Positions 25,899 to 34,580 of a DNA stretch of 56,831 nucleotides are shown piece by piece. The stretch lies in the NCBI GenBank assembly GCA_015056735.1, contig SVFT01000010.1, forward strand, positions 1 through 56,831, written 5' to 3'. Within the stretch, counting starts at the first letter, position 1. Every line of letters begins with the position of its first letter. Made by a program: the position numbers and the translations under genes. This stretch comes from Lachnospiraceae bacterium. GTDB lineage: Bacteria > Bacillota > Clostridia > Lachnospirales > Lachnospiraceae. The notes beneath the pieces were generated by a model, which searched no databases, was not told where the DNA came from, and saw nothing but the letters and a program-made list of their open reading frames with translations.

Positions 25899-26808
25899 CC
25901 TGATCAATATCATGGACCTGACGCCGATCGAGATCGAGGAGCTCATCTACATTGCGCTCGATATCATCGCGAACCCGAAGAAATATGCACATGTCTGCGA
26001 TGGCAAGAAGCTTGCGACGCTCTTCTTTGAGCCTTCGACAAGAACGAGGCTCTCATTCGAAGCGGCGATGTATGAACTGGGCGGACAGGTGCTTGGCTTC
26101 TCCGAGGCGGCTTCGAGCTCGGCGGCCAAGGGCGAGAGTGTATCCGATACGGTGCGCGTTGTCAGCTACTATGCGGATATCATCGCGATGCGCCATCCGA
26201 AAGAGGGCGCGCCGCTCGTTGCATCGATGAAAGCGGACGTGCCGGTGATCAATGCGGGCGACGGCGGTCACAACCATCCGACGCAGACACTTGCGGACCT
26301 TCTTACGATCTATCGCGAGAAGGGATCTTTTGAGAACCTGACGATCGGCCTTTGCGGCGATTTGCAGTTCGGCCGTACGGTGCACTCGCTGATCGCGGCG
26401 ATGTCGCGCTACCACGGCACAAAGTTCATCATGATCTCGCCGGAAGAGCTGAAGGTACCGCGCTATATTATCTCTGATATTGTTGAGAAAAAGGGCATCC
26501 CCTACGAGGAGACGACAAGCCTGGAGGGTGCAATGCCGAAGCTCGATGTACTCTATATGACACGTGTGCAGCGCGAGCGCTTCTTTAACGAAGCCGACTA
26601 CATGCGCTTGAAAGACAGCTACATCTTAACGCCGGATAAGCTCAAGACGGCAAAAACGTCGCTTTCCATCCTGCATCCGCTCCCTCGTGTCAACGAGATC
26701 GCGGTCGCGGTGGACGATGATCCGCGCGCGTGCTACTTCGAACAGGCGCGGAATGGCAAATACATGCGCATGGCGCTGATCACAAAACTGTTGGAGGTGG
26801 CGTTATGA
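25891..26808 (+). CDS. pyrB: Aspartate carbamoyltransferase catalytic subunit
   Basis: A 305-residue enzyme condensing carbamoyl phosphate and aspartate, the committed step. The carbamoyl-phosphate motif STRTR is at 49-53, followed by [10 protein letters not shown] and HPLPRVNEI. The ATG at 25891 has AGGAGG five bases upstream. It overlaps pyrE by eight bases and pyrI by ATGA, so the catalytic and regulatory subunits are translated together. Confidence 0.95.
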   Translation: MRNLINIMDLTPIEIEELIYIALDIIANPKKYAHVCDGKKLATLFFEPSTRTRLSFEAAMYELGGQVLGFSEAASSSAAKGESVSDTVRVVSYYADIIAMRHPKEGAPLVASMKADVPVINAGDGGHNHPTQTLADLLTIYREKGSFENLTIGLCGDLQFGRTVHSLIAAMSRYHGTKFIMISPEELKVPRYIISDIVEKKGIPYEETTSLEGAMPKLDVLYMTRVQRERFFNEADYMRLKDSYILTPDKLKTAKTSLSILHPLPRVNEIAVAVDDDPRACYFEQARNGKYMRMALITKLLEVAL

Positions 26809-27236
26809 TAATCGGACAGATCAAAGACGGGATCGTACTCGATCATATCACGGCGGGCAACAGCATTCGCATCTACGATATCTTAGGCCTCGGCGACCTC
26901 GACTGTACCGTGGCCATGATCAAGAACGCGGACAGCGCCAAGATGGGCCGCAAGGACATCATCAAGATTTTCCGTGTGATTGACATAGACTTCGCGGTGC
27001 TTGGCTACATCGATCCGGGCGTTACCGTGAACATCATTCAGGATGGCAAGATCGTCAAGAGAGAAAAGCTGACCCTGCCGGAGCGGGTTACCAACATCAT
27101 CCGATGCAAGAATCCCCGCTGCATCTCCTCCACAGAGCAGGAACTGCCGCAGGTATTCAGACTGGTGGATCCGGAGAAAAAGCTGTACCGCTGCATTTAC
27201 TGTGACAGCGACGCCCCGAAAGACTTACGGAAATAG
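26805..27236 (+). CDS. pyrI: Aspartate carbamoyltransferase regulatory subunit
   Basis: A 143-residue subunit that binds nucleotides and makes PyrB allosteric. The N-terminal domain has [12 protein letters not shown] and the C-terminal zinc domain has four cysteines in the pattern CKNPRC...CIYC. GGAGG lies seven bases before ATG 26805, which overlaps the pyrB stop. It is the last gene of the cluster, followed by two strong hairpins. Confidence 0.95.
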   Translation: MIIGQIKDGIVLDHITAGNSIRIYDILGLGDLDCTVAMIKNADSAKMGRKDIIKIFRVIDIDFAVLGYIDPGVTVNIIQDGKIVKREKLTLPERVTNIIRCKNPRCISSTEQELPQVFRLVDPEKKLYRCIYCDSDAPKDLRK

Positions 27237-27251
27237 AATAAGAAAAGGAAG

Positions 27252-27280
27252 TGCCGCCCGATATCTGCCGGGCGGCATTT
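27252..27280 (+). terminator. Terminator of the pyr cluster
   Basis: TGCCGCCCG (27252-27260) pairs with CGGGCGGCA (27269-27277), followed by TTTT. Confidence 0.8.
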
Positions 27281-27285
27281 TGCAC

Positions 27286-27323
27286 GAGAAAAGAGCCACG
27301 GCGCAAACCGTGGCTCTTTTCTC
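27286..27323. terminator. Second, bidirectional terminator
   Basis: A perfect 16-pair stem: GAGAAAAGAGCCACGG (27286-27301) with CCGTGGCTCTTTTCTC (27308-27323) around CGCAAA. T-rich and A-rich flanks of the stem allow use in either direction between pyrI and the convergent kinase. Confidence 0.85.
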
Positions 27324-27352
27324 AATCGTGTGTGTATAAGGCTGACAAAATG

Positions 27353-28234
27353 TTAATAGAATTCTTTGATGTAATCGAGAACGTCCTGTCTTGTGCCCAT
27401 GAAAGGTCCGGGCGTTTCCATCTTTAAGGAAACAAGCGCGGTACAATACTGAAGGGCATCCTTGACGCTCGCTCTCTGGCGCTCGGTGATGTAGCCTGCA
27501 AAAGTGGTGTCGCCGCGGCCGGTACGTCCGGAAAGGTTACGCGCCTTGATCGGGCAGGTGTATACTTCCTTGCCGTCGTATGCGAGAACCTCGGTATTGT
27601 GTGTGATCAGGACTTCCTTTGCGCCCCACTCGTGCATCATCTTGGCAGCGGCAACGCGGTCCGTTGTGCCTGTCAGGATCTCTGCCTCTGCGGCATCTGT
27701 CTTAAAGTAATCGATATAAGGAAGATATGTCTTCTTCTCAGCCCAATCGTGAAAGGCCATCGTCTTATCGGGCTCTACATGGCGAAGCAGGCACTGCACA
27801 TCGACAGCAACCTTGCCGTGCTTGGACGCTTCCTTCATCATCTCTCCGTCGAAATCTCCGTAAACAAGACCTGCGAAGTGATAGATCTTAGTCTGGATAT
27901 CAGGCAGCTCATCGAATGTGAAAGGGTCGCATTTGCCCATCGAAGTGCAGGCACGCTTCTCCTTATCTGCCGTAAAATATTGATTCTTAATGGAGCAGGT
28001 CTCTTTGCTTTCTTTAAAGTAAAGATCTGCGCCGGAATCCTTGAATCGTTCGTTGACATCAGCATCTTTGCTGTTCGCCTTTGTGAAAAGTGCGGTGCGA
28101 TTACCGCTCTTTGCTGCAGCAAAACCGGATGCCACAACGGCGCCGCCGAGTTCTTTTCTTTCATTCCCTTGGTAATCGATATTATGGTCCAAAGACACAG
28201 GCCCGATTACAAGAACATCATATTCTTTGCCCAT
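27353..28234 (-). CDS. PfkB-family carbohydrate kinase
   Basis: A 293-residue ribokinase-like protein starting YDVLVIGPVSLDHNIDYQG, with GGAVVASGFAAAKSG and the catalytic GRTGRGDTT, where Asp242 is the base. The usual GAGD is GRGD here. AAGGAG lies six bases before the ATG. It diverges from the GntR gene and its promoter holds the shared TGTCTGACA site, so it is probably part of the same regulon and phosphorylates a product of the imported substrate. The substrate is unknown. Confidence 0.82.
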   Translation of the reverse strand: MGKEYDVLVIGPVSLDHNIDYQGNERKELGGAVVASGFAAAKSGNRTALFTKANSKDADVNERFKDSGADLYFKESKETCSIKNQYFTADKEKRACTSMGKCDPFTFDELPDIQTKIYHFAGLVYGDFDGEMMKEASKHGKVAVDVQCLLRHVEPDKTMAFHDWAEKKTYLPYIDYFKTDAAEAEILTGTTDRVAAAKMMHEWGAKEVLITHNTEVLAYDGKEVYTCPIKARNLSGRTGRGDTTFAGYITERQRASVKDALQYCTALVSLKMETPGPFMGTRQDVLDYIKEFY

Positions 28235-28263
28235 GACAAGCTCCTTCCTGTTTCATTTTTCAC

Positions 28264-28292
28264 ATCATAACATGTCTGACATGAAAAAGCAA
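28264..28292 (-). promoter_or_regulatory. Kinase promoter with GntR-type operator in the spacer
   Basis: On the minus strand TTGCTT (28287-28292) and TATGAT (28264-28269) are spaced by 17 bases. Within the spacer is TGTCTGACA (28273-28281), extended to CATGTCTGACATG. A bound repressor would block RNA polymerase directly. Confidence 0.7.
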
Positions 28293-28430
28293 CAGGAAGT
28301 ATGACAAGTTTACACGCTGTTTACGCAGCGGGATCAAAGGAGATTGTGAAAAAGCAACAAAAAAAGTATAATAAAATTGGTGAAAATCGAAAAAATAATG
28401 ATAAGTGTACGCTTTTTTATACAAACCATG

Positions 28431-28480
28431 TTTACTTTTGATTCCTAAATGGATATAATGAGGGTACCGGATGTCAGACA
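28431..28480 (+). promoter_or_regulatory. GntR operon promoter and operator
   Basis: TTTACT (28431-28436) and TATAAT (28454-28459) are spaced by 17 bases. TGTCAGACA (28472-28480), the reverse complement of the other two sites, lies just downstream of the expected start point, a typical place for autorepression. Confidence 0.7.
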
Positions 28481-28513
28481 AGCGGGTCTGGCAACAACAT
28501 GAGAGGTGACAAG

Positions 28514-29233
28514 ATGCATCAATACCGATATGAGATGATCGCCCGCAATCTGACAGAAAAGATCAAGAGCGGCGAATGGGAAGCAGGGCAGATGATCCCC
28601 GGCGAGATGGAACTGGCGAAGAAGTATCACGTCGGAAGATCTACGATCCGCGAAGCACTGAACATCCTGCAGCAGAAGGGCCTGATCGATAAGAAGCACG
28701 GCCTGGGTACTTTTATCAGAGAGAGCAAACAGCGCATGGACAATTCCATCCTGACGCTCAGCTCGATCGGACGGATGATCGAGGATGCCGGCTATGAAGC
28801 AGGCAGCGTTTTCTACGGGGTATCGTATGAAGCGCCCGATGCGGAGGTAAAGGAACGGCTCGGCCTTGATGCGGATGACCGCGTTGTCATCATCAACCGA
28901 GAGAGAACGGCGGACGGGATCCCGGTTGCTTTTTCCTATTATATATTCCCGGAAAAGCTCGTCGGCGACATGTTCATCCACGGCCTGTCGGGTTCGGTGT
29001 TCAGACTTCTCCGCGAGCAGTGCGGGATCGAGATCGATCATGCGGACACGATGATCAAAGGACTCGATGAGGAGCGGTACTGGGATGCGAAGGCGCTCCT
29101 GTATCTGAAGGGACCGGCGGTTCTGATGGAGCAGCTCCATGTAGATACAAAAGGAAAGCCGATTTTCTTTTCCTACGACTATATCGGAACCAATATCATG
29201 GGCTTACATATCAGGAGAGATATCAATGTCTAA
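28514..29233 (+). CDS. GntR-family regulator, HutC subfamily (UTRA domain)
   Basis: A 239-residue transcription factor. The winged helix is at about residues 5-70 (IKSGEWEAGQMIPGEMELAKKYHVGRSTIREAL) and a UTRA ligand-binding domain follows (about 90-235). HutC-type proteins sense small metabolites, often sugar phosphates. ATG at 28514 has AGAGGTG five bases upstream; an in-frame ATG at 28499 lacks a good site. It overlaps the GDPD-like gene by eight bases. Its likely operators are the TGTCWGACA palindromes at 12991, 28273 and 28472. Confidence 0.88.
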   Translation: MHQYRYEMIARNLTEKIKSGEWEAGQMIPGEMELAKKYHVGRSTIREALNILQQKGLIDKKHGLGTFIRESKQRMDNSILTLSSIGRMIEDAGYEAGSVFYGVSYEAPDAEVKERLGLDADDRVVIINRERTADGIPVAFSYYIFPEKLVGDMFIHGLSGSVFRLLREQCGIEIDHADTMIKGLDEERYWDAKALLYLKGPAVLMEQLHVDTKGKPIFFSYDYIGTNIMGLHIRRDINV

Positions 29234-29897
29234 GATCGTAGTTACCGCACATGCGGGGTGCGAAGGCACCGCAGACAATACATGGAATTCGATCGTGACC
29301 GCAAAGGAGTCGGGATGCGATGTCGTTGAACTCGATGTGCGTAAACGGAACGGCGAGATGCTGTTGTCTCACAACGAGATCAGAGAAGGCGACCGGCCTG
29401 TCAGACTAGAAGATGCATTCAACCTGCTTCGCGACAGCGGCAAGCGCATCAACTGTGATCTCAAAGAAGAGGGCATCTTCGAAGATGTGAAGAAGATGGC
29501 TGAGAAGACGGGCGTGATCGGAAACCTTCTTTATACGGGAAGCGTGACAACGGCCGATATCGAGAAGTTCGAGACGGAACGCGGCAAGATCTTTTTTAAC
29601 GTGGAGAACCTTTTTACAAAAGAAGAAACGGAAAAGCTTCGAGAAGCGGGCGGCTCGCTTGACGAGACTAAGCTTCATGAGGTTTTTGAGACATATAAAA
29701 AGCTAGGCTTGACCGGCATGAACATCTACTTCGGACTGGTAGATGAAAAGCTGCTCGCGGCCGCGAAGGAATACGGCGTTCGCGTGGCGGTATGGACCGT
29801 TGACGAGGAAGCGGATATGAAGACGATGATGAAGCTTCCGATCTTCGGCGTGACGACAAGGCGTGTCAAAAAGTGGATAGAACTGGAGGGCAAGTAG
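29226..29897 (+). CDS. Glycerophosphodiester phosphodiesterase-like protein, divergent active site
   Basis: A 223-residue TIM-barrel protein of the GDPD family, which cleaves glycerophosphodiesters to glycerol-3-phosphate and an alcohol. The catalytic His9, Glu35, Asp37 and His49 are present (AHAG, ELD, SHN). The usual AHRG arginine is Ala10, PENT is ADNT, and HD is HN, so substrate or phosphate contacts must differ. There is no signal peptide, so it acts on imported material. It overlaps the GntR gene and ends at the permease start (29898), which argues for uptake and hydrolysis of a phosphodiester compound. Confidence 0.75.
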   Translation: MSKIVVTAHAGCEGTADNTWNSIVTAKESGCDVVELDVRKRNGEMLLSHNEIREGDRPVRLEDAFNLLRDSGKRINCDLKEEGIFEDVKKMAEKTGVIGNLLYTGSVTTADIEKFETERGKIFFNVENLFTKEETEKLREAGGSLDETKLHEVFETYKKLGLTGMNIYFGLVDEKLLAAAKEYGVRVAVWTVDEEADMKTMMKLPIFGVTTRRVKKWIELEGK

Positions 29898-30740
29898 ATG
29901 AGATCTACAAAAAAGAAAGTTTGGTTCGGCGTAAAGGGAGTGCTTTTATTCATCCTGATGCTTTGGACGCTGTTTCCGGTTTATTGGATGCTTTCGCTGG
30001 CGATCCGCGAGAACTCCGACTTAAAGGGCGGCGCGGGACTTCTGCCGCACAGCTTCACACTGGTGCATTTCGGTGAGCTTTTTACAAAGAAAGGCTTCGG
30101 CGCTGCGATCCAGAACAGCCTGACCGTAACACTGATCGCACTTGTGATCTCGCTGATCTGCGCGATCCCGTGTGCTTATATCTTCTCCAGAGCGAGATAC
30201 AACTACATGCTGAGAAAACCGGCGATGACTTGGGTGCTCCTGACCCGTGTCCTGCCGCCGATCGCATTTGCGATCCCGTTATATACGATGATGAACAAGA
30301 TGAATCTGATGGGTACGATGATCCCGATCATCGCTTCTCATGTGCTTCTGAGCATTCCGTTCATCATCTGGTTCCTGATCAGTTTCTTTGCTGGTATTCC
30401 GGTTGATCTGGAAGAAAGCGCCAAGGTAGACGGCGCAGGCGAGTTCGTGACCTTCTATAAGATCATCCTCCCGCTGATCGCACCCGGCGTTGCGGCCGTT
30501 ACCATCCTGTCATTCATGACATCCTGGAACGAGTACATGTATGCGGTTATCTTCGTGCAGAGCCCCAAGCGCTTCACGATCCCCCTGATTCTTGCAACGA
30601 TGAACAGTGAACAGGAAGTGGCGCAGTGGGGACTGATCGCAGCAGGCGGTATCATGAGTCTGATCCCGATCCTGATCTTTGTACTGTTCGCACAAAATTA
30701 CCTGATTTCCGGCCTGTCTAACGGCGCGGTTAAGGGATAA
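29898..30740 (+). CDS. Carbohydrate ABC transporter permease (MalG/UgpE-like, CUT1)
   Basis: A 280-residue membrane subunit with six helices; the start MLWTLFPVYWMLSLAI is typical of the MalG class. The coupling motif EESAKVDGAGEFVTFYKIILP is at about residues 173-193. It starts immediately after the GDPD-like gene stop, with GGAGG inside that gene, and pairs with the permease at 32085. No ATPase gene is in the operon, a common CUT1 situation where a shared ATPase is used. Confidence 0.88.
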   Translation: MRSTKKKVWFGVKGVLLFILMLWTLFPVYWMLSLAIRENSDLKGGAGLLPHSFTLVHFGELFTKKGFGAAIQNSLTVTLIALVISLICAIPCAYIFSRARYNYMLRKPAMTWVLLTRVLPPIAFAIPLYTMMNKMNLMGTMIPIIASHVLLSIPFIIWFLISFFAGIPVDLEESAKVDGAGEFVTFYKIILPLIAPGVAAVTILSFMTSWNEYMYAVIFVQSPKRFTIPLILATMNSEQEVAQWGLIAAGGIMSLIPILIFVLFAQNYLISGLSNGAVKG

Positions 30741-30768
30741 ATCATTTTTGAGAAAAAGGAGAGAGGGA

Positions 30769-32064
30769 ATGAAAAAGAAATTATTAGCAACAATGTTAGT
30801 AATGGCTATGACAGCTTCCATGGTTGGCTGTGGCCAGACAGAAGAGCCCGCAGCTGCTCCTGAAGCAGCAGCACCTGCAGCAGGCGCGGTTGAGGTTGAA
30901 GCTCCCGCAGCGGCTACAGACACAAGCGAGCACGTAACACTGACGATCGCAGCGCGTGGCGGTTCTCACGTGGACGTTATCGAAGCTGTAAAAGCAAACT
31001 TCGAAGAGAAAAACAATTGTACGATCGAAGTACTCGGCCTCGAGGCAGCTGACTTAAAACAGAACGTAGCACTCGATGCTGCAAACGCAGAAGGCGCTTA
31101 TGACCTTTGCATGATCGACGACCCGGTTATGCCGGAGTTCATGGAAGGCGGTATCCTTCTGAACCTGACAGCAGAAGGCTACAAGGAAGATGAAGACTTC
31201 ATCAAAGCATCCCGTGCAGTGGGCAAGAACCCTTACGGTACAGGCGATACATATGCACTTCCTTTCAACGGCAATGTGCAGCTGTTCTTCTATAACAAAG
31301 ACGCTCTTGAAAAAGTAGGCGGCACGATCCCGACATCCTGGGAAGAGGTGCTTGAGCTTGCTAAGAAGGGTAAAGCAGCAGGTCTGAACGGTTATGTGAT
31401 CCGTGGTCAGCAGGGCAACCCGATCGTATCCGATTTCCTTCCGATCCTTTGGGCTTACGGCGGAAACGTATTCGATGACCAGATGAATGTTATCGTTGAT
31501 TCTCCTGAAGCAAAGGCTGCTCTTCAGATGTATCTTGACCTTCTTGCACAGGGCGCTAACTTCGAGAAGAACGACATCGTTGCTTCCGTAGCAGACGGTT
31601 CTTCTCTGATGGCACTCGGCTGGCCTTCATGGTTCATCTCCGGTGCAGATGCATCCGCAGCATACGCAGCGATCCCGTCCAAAGCAAACGGCCAGGAGCA
31701 CCCGACAGGTATGATCGGCAACTGGATGATGGGCGTTACAGCGAACACAACACACAAAGAGCTTGCGATCGAGCTCCTGAAATACTTAACCAGCGCAGAA
31801 GTTCAGAAACAGACTGTAGATGCAGGCTGCGTACCGACAAGATACTCCGTATCTCACGATGCAGAAGTTACTGCTAAGTATCCTCATCTTGCAGAGATCT
31901 GCGATGCAACAGACAACTCTGTAGTAAGACCGAGAACTCCGAAGTGGTCCACCATCGAGGAAGTTTGGGGCGCAGAGCTTTCCAACGTAGTATCCGGTAC
32001 CAAGACTATAGAGCAGGGTCTCGCAGATTCCAAGGTTGCGATCGAAGCCGAGATGGCAAAATAA
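30769..32064 (+). CDS. Carbohydrate ABC transporter substrate-binding lipoprotein
   Basis: A 431-residue lipoprotein: the signal peptide ends in MVGC (Cys21), followed by an Ala/Pro/Glu-rich linker and a CUT1-type binding fold starting VTLTIAARGGSHVD, with ALPFNGNVQLFFYNKD and PTSWEEVLELA typical of sugar or glycerophosphate binders. AAGGAG lies seven bases before ATG 30769; a TTG at 30748 would add seven residues that spoil the signal peptide. The substrate is inferred only from the GDPD-like neighbour. Confidence 0.87.
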   Translation: MKKKLLATMLVMAMTASMVGCGQTEEPAAAPEAAAPAAGAVEVEAPAAATDTSEHVTLTIAARGGSHVDVIEAVKANFEEKNNCTIEVLGLEAADLKQNVALDAANAEGAYDLCMIDDPVMPEFMEGGILLNLTAEGYKEDEDFIKASRAVGKNPYGTGDTYALPFNGNVQLFFYNKDALEKVGGTIPTSWEEVLELAKKGKAAGLNGYVIRGQQGNPIVSDFLPILWAYGGNVFDDQMNVIVDSPEAKAALQMYLDLLAQGANFEKNDIVASVADGSSLMALGWPSWFISGADASAAYAAIPSKANGQEHPTGMIGNWMMGVTANTTHKELAIELLKYLTSAEVQKQTVDAGCVPTRYSVSHDAEVTAKYPHLAEICDATDNSVVRPRTPKWSTIEEVWGAELSNVVSGTKTIEQGLADSKVAIEAEMAK

Positions 32065-32084
32065 TTTTGAAGTAGGGCGAAAGC

Positions 32085-32957
32085 ATGAAGACAAAATACA
32101 GATCTTTTATATATGAAATGACGGTTCCGGCTTTGATCATCCTGACAGGCCTGTCCCTGTTCCCGTTCATCTATACGATCGGCAGCAGTTTTACGGATTA
32201 TTATCTGCTTGCAAAGGAACCTGCAAAGTTCATCGGGCTCGACAACTACATCGAGATCCTGAAGGATGATTACTTCCGGGTTGCTTTGAAGAATACCGTA
32301 CTGTTCACGATCCTGTGCGTGTTCTTTGAGACGGTTCTGGGATTCCTGTTTGCGCTGTTCGTAAACTCGATCAAGCGCTGCAACAAGCTGATCCGTACGC
32401 TTGTATTGGTTCCGATGCTGCTCCCGCCCGTTACGGTAGCACTGATCTGGCAGACGATGCTGTCCAATAACAACGGTATCATCAACCAGATGCTGAATGC
32501 CATCGGGATCGGTTCCTTCAACTGGCTGATGGACGTGAAGCTTGCGTTCGGTACGATCGTTGTGATCGATATCTGGCAGAACACACCGTTAACCTTCCTT
32601 CTTTGCTATGCGGCAATGCAGAGCATTCCGCAGGATCAGTACGAAGCTGCTGATATGGAAGGCGCAAACGGATTGCAGAAACTGTTCTACATCACGATCC
32701 CGAACATGATCGCAGGACTCACGATGGTCATCCTGCTCCGTACGATCGATACGTTCCGACTGTTCGATAAGGTCAACATCCTGACAAAAGGTGGACCTGC
32801 GAACTCTACGACGACGATCACGCAGTACATCTACCAGTTCGGTACAAGGAAGTTCCAGATGGGTTACGCTTCCGCAACTTCGGTCATCATGACCGTGATC
32901 GTGCTCCTTCTGTCAGCGTTCTACCTGTATAAGAACCTGAAAGAAATGAGCGAATAA
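32085..32957 (+). CDS. Carbohydrate ABC transporter permease (MalF/UgpA-like, CUT1)
   Basis: A 290-residue membrane subunit with six helices, the family segment VPMLLPPVTVALIWQTML and the coupling motif YEAADMEGANGLQKLFYITIP at about residues 186-206. It forms the channel with the 29898 permease. It ends the GntR operon and is followed by a terminator. Confidence 0.88.
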   Translation: MKTKYRSFIYEMTVPALIILTGLSLFPFIYTIGSSFTDYYLLAKEPAKFIGLDNYIEILKDDYFRVALKNTVLFTILCVFFETVLGFLFALFVNSIKRCNKLIRTLVLVPMLLPPVTVALIWQTMLSNNNGIINQMLNAIGIGSFNWLMDVKLAFGTIVVIDIWQNTPLTFLLCYAAMQSIPQDQYEAADMEGANGLQKLFYITIPNMIAGLTMVILLRTIDTFRLFDKVNILTKGGPANSTTTITQYIYQFGTRKFQMGYASATSVIMTVIVLLLSAFYLYKNLKEMSE

Positions 32958-32971
32958 GCAAATCAAGATCG

Positions 32972-33010
32972 GCCGGGCGGTTCGAATGAACCGTCCGGCT
33001 GTTTGTTTGC
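32972..33010 (+). terminator. Terminator of the GntR-ABC operon
   Basis: GCCGGGCGGTTC (32972-32983) pairs with GAACCGTCCGGC (32988-32999), twelve pairs with one G-U and a GAAT loop, followed by a T-rich tail interrupted by G. Confidence 0.8.
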
Positions 33011-33035
33011 CTTTCCTATGGGAATGATGTATAAT
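33007..33035 (+). promoter_or_regulatory. Promoter of the exopolysaccharide cluster
   Basis: TTGCCT (33007-33012) and TATAAT (33030-33035) spaced by 17 bases, 39 bases before the GTG start. Confidence 0.7.
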
Positions 33036-33073
33036 TTGATAGATTATGGATGCAGTTTTGGAAGAGGTGCGAA

Positions 33074-34501
33074 GTGCAGTCTGAACGAAAGAGCAATTTG
33101 ATCGAGATCTATACAGTACTCCTTGTGGACCTCGTTGTTGTGGCACTGGCGTATCTGCTCGCAATGTGGATCCGTTTCGGTGACGCTGCGGATATCGCGC
33201 ATCGGGAGACGCATCTGACGGTCATGGCGTGGATGTTCGTCTTTACCATCCTGTACAACGTACTGATAGGAGCGGGGCGCAACTTTTTAAAACGCGGCTA
33301 TTTTGTGGAGTTTAAGTCCGTATTTAAGCATATCGCCTGCATGGGGATCTTTCTTGTGCTGGCGCTTTTTGTGTGGAAAGAGGCGGAGAATTTCTCCCGT
33401 CTGGTATTCGGTTACTTCCTGGTCGCTGAGTTCATTCTGATGTTGAGCGCACATGCACTTCTGAAAAAAGGGCTTCGTGCGCGGCGCAAGATCGACCGGG
33501 GCAGAAGCAAGATCATGCTGATCGTACATGCCGATGAGGCAGAGCTTTTCATTAAGACATTAGCGGCCGAGACGCGCTACGACTGCGAGATCACAGGGCT
33601 TGCGCTTTGGGAAAACGGTGCATGCGCAGATGCTGTTTCAAATATTCCGGTGATCGCATGCGCTGCGGATGAGGCAGCGATCGTGGAGAGCCTTAGGACG
33701 ATGGCGATCGACGAAGTCTTTATCCATCTGCCCGATGTTGAGAAGAGTGTGATCGGTACACTGATCACCGAGATCGAGACGATGGGTATCAGCTGCCATT
33801 ACCATATCGGGATCATGGAAAGTGAAGGACACACGGGACGTCTGGATGATTTTGGCGGATTCCCTGTCATCACGTATGAGATCCATACGCCCGATCAGAG
33901 AAGGAACATGATCAAGCGACTGATCGATATCGTCGGTGCGCTTGTGGGGCTTCTGATCACTGCGATCGCCTATATTTTTGTCGGGATCGCGATCAAGCTC
34001 GATTCACCGGGGCCGGTGGTCTTTTCTCAGGTTCGGATCGGCAAGAACGGCCGCCGCTTCAAAATCTATAAATTCCGTTCGATGTATATCGATGCGGAGG
34101 CGCGCAAGAAAGAACTGGAAGCGCAGAATGAGATGCAGGGGCTGATGTTCAAGATGGAAGACGATCCGCGTGTAACGAGGGTCGGACGCTTCATCCGTAA
34201 GACCAGCATCGATGAGCTGCCGCAGTTCTGGAATGTATTAAAAGGCGATATGAGCCTTGTCGGTACCAGACCGCCGACAGAAGATGAGTTTGAAAAGTAT
34301 ACGCCGTACTACAGACGACGTCTTTGCATGACGCCGGGACTGACGGGATTGTGGCAGGTGAGCGGCCGCAGCAATGTCGATAATTTCGACGATGTCGTAA
34401 AGTACGATCTGCATTATATCGATCACTGGTCGCTCAGCCTGGATATGAAGATCCTGTTCCAGACAGTATTCGTTGTGCTGTTTGGAAAGGGCGCAAAATA
34501 A
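33074..34501 (+). CDS. Undecaprenyl-phosphate sugar-1-phosphate transferase (exopolysaccharide priming enzyme)
   Basis: A 475-residue polyprenyl-phosphate sugar transferase. Four N-terminal helices (about 10-130) precede a CoA-binding-like domain (about 140-260), one further helix near 285-305, and a C-terminal catalytic domain with [39 protein letters not shown] and [12 protein letters not shown]. It moves a sugar phosphate from UDP-sugar to undecaprenyl phosphate at the inner membrane face and starts polymer assembly. GTG at 33074 has GAGG six bases upstream; the ATG at 33050 has no site. It leads a three-gene cluster. Confidence 0.9.
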   Translation: MQSERKSNLIEIYTVLLVDLVVVALAYLLAMWIRFGDAADIAHRETHLTVMAWMFVFTILYNVLIGAGRNFLKRGYFVEFKSVFKHIACMGIFLVLALFVWKEAENFSRLVFGYFLVAEFILMLSAHALLKKGLRARRKIDRGRSKIMLIVHADEAELFIKTLAAETRYDCEITGLALWENGACADAVSNIPVIACAADEAAIVESLRTMAIDEVFIHLPDVEKSVIGTLITEIETMGISCHYHIGIMESEGHTGRLDDFGGFPVITYEIHTPDQRRNMIKRLIDIVGALVGLLITAIAYIFVGIAIKLDSPGPVVFSQVRIGKNGRRFKIYKFRSMYIDAEARKKELEAQNEMQGLMFKMEDDPRVTRVGRFIRKTSIDELPQFWNVLKGDMSLVGTRPPTEDEFEKYTPYYRRRLCMTPGLTGLWQVSGRSNVDNFDDVVKYDLHYIDHWSLSLDMKILFQTVFVVLFGKGAK

Positions 34502-34580
34502 GAAGTGCAGAGTGTAACGGAAGTTTGCTAAGAACTGCAAAGAAAAAGAAAACAGAAGTAAAAGAAGTTGAAGACATTAC

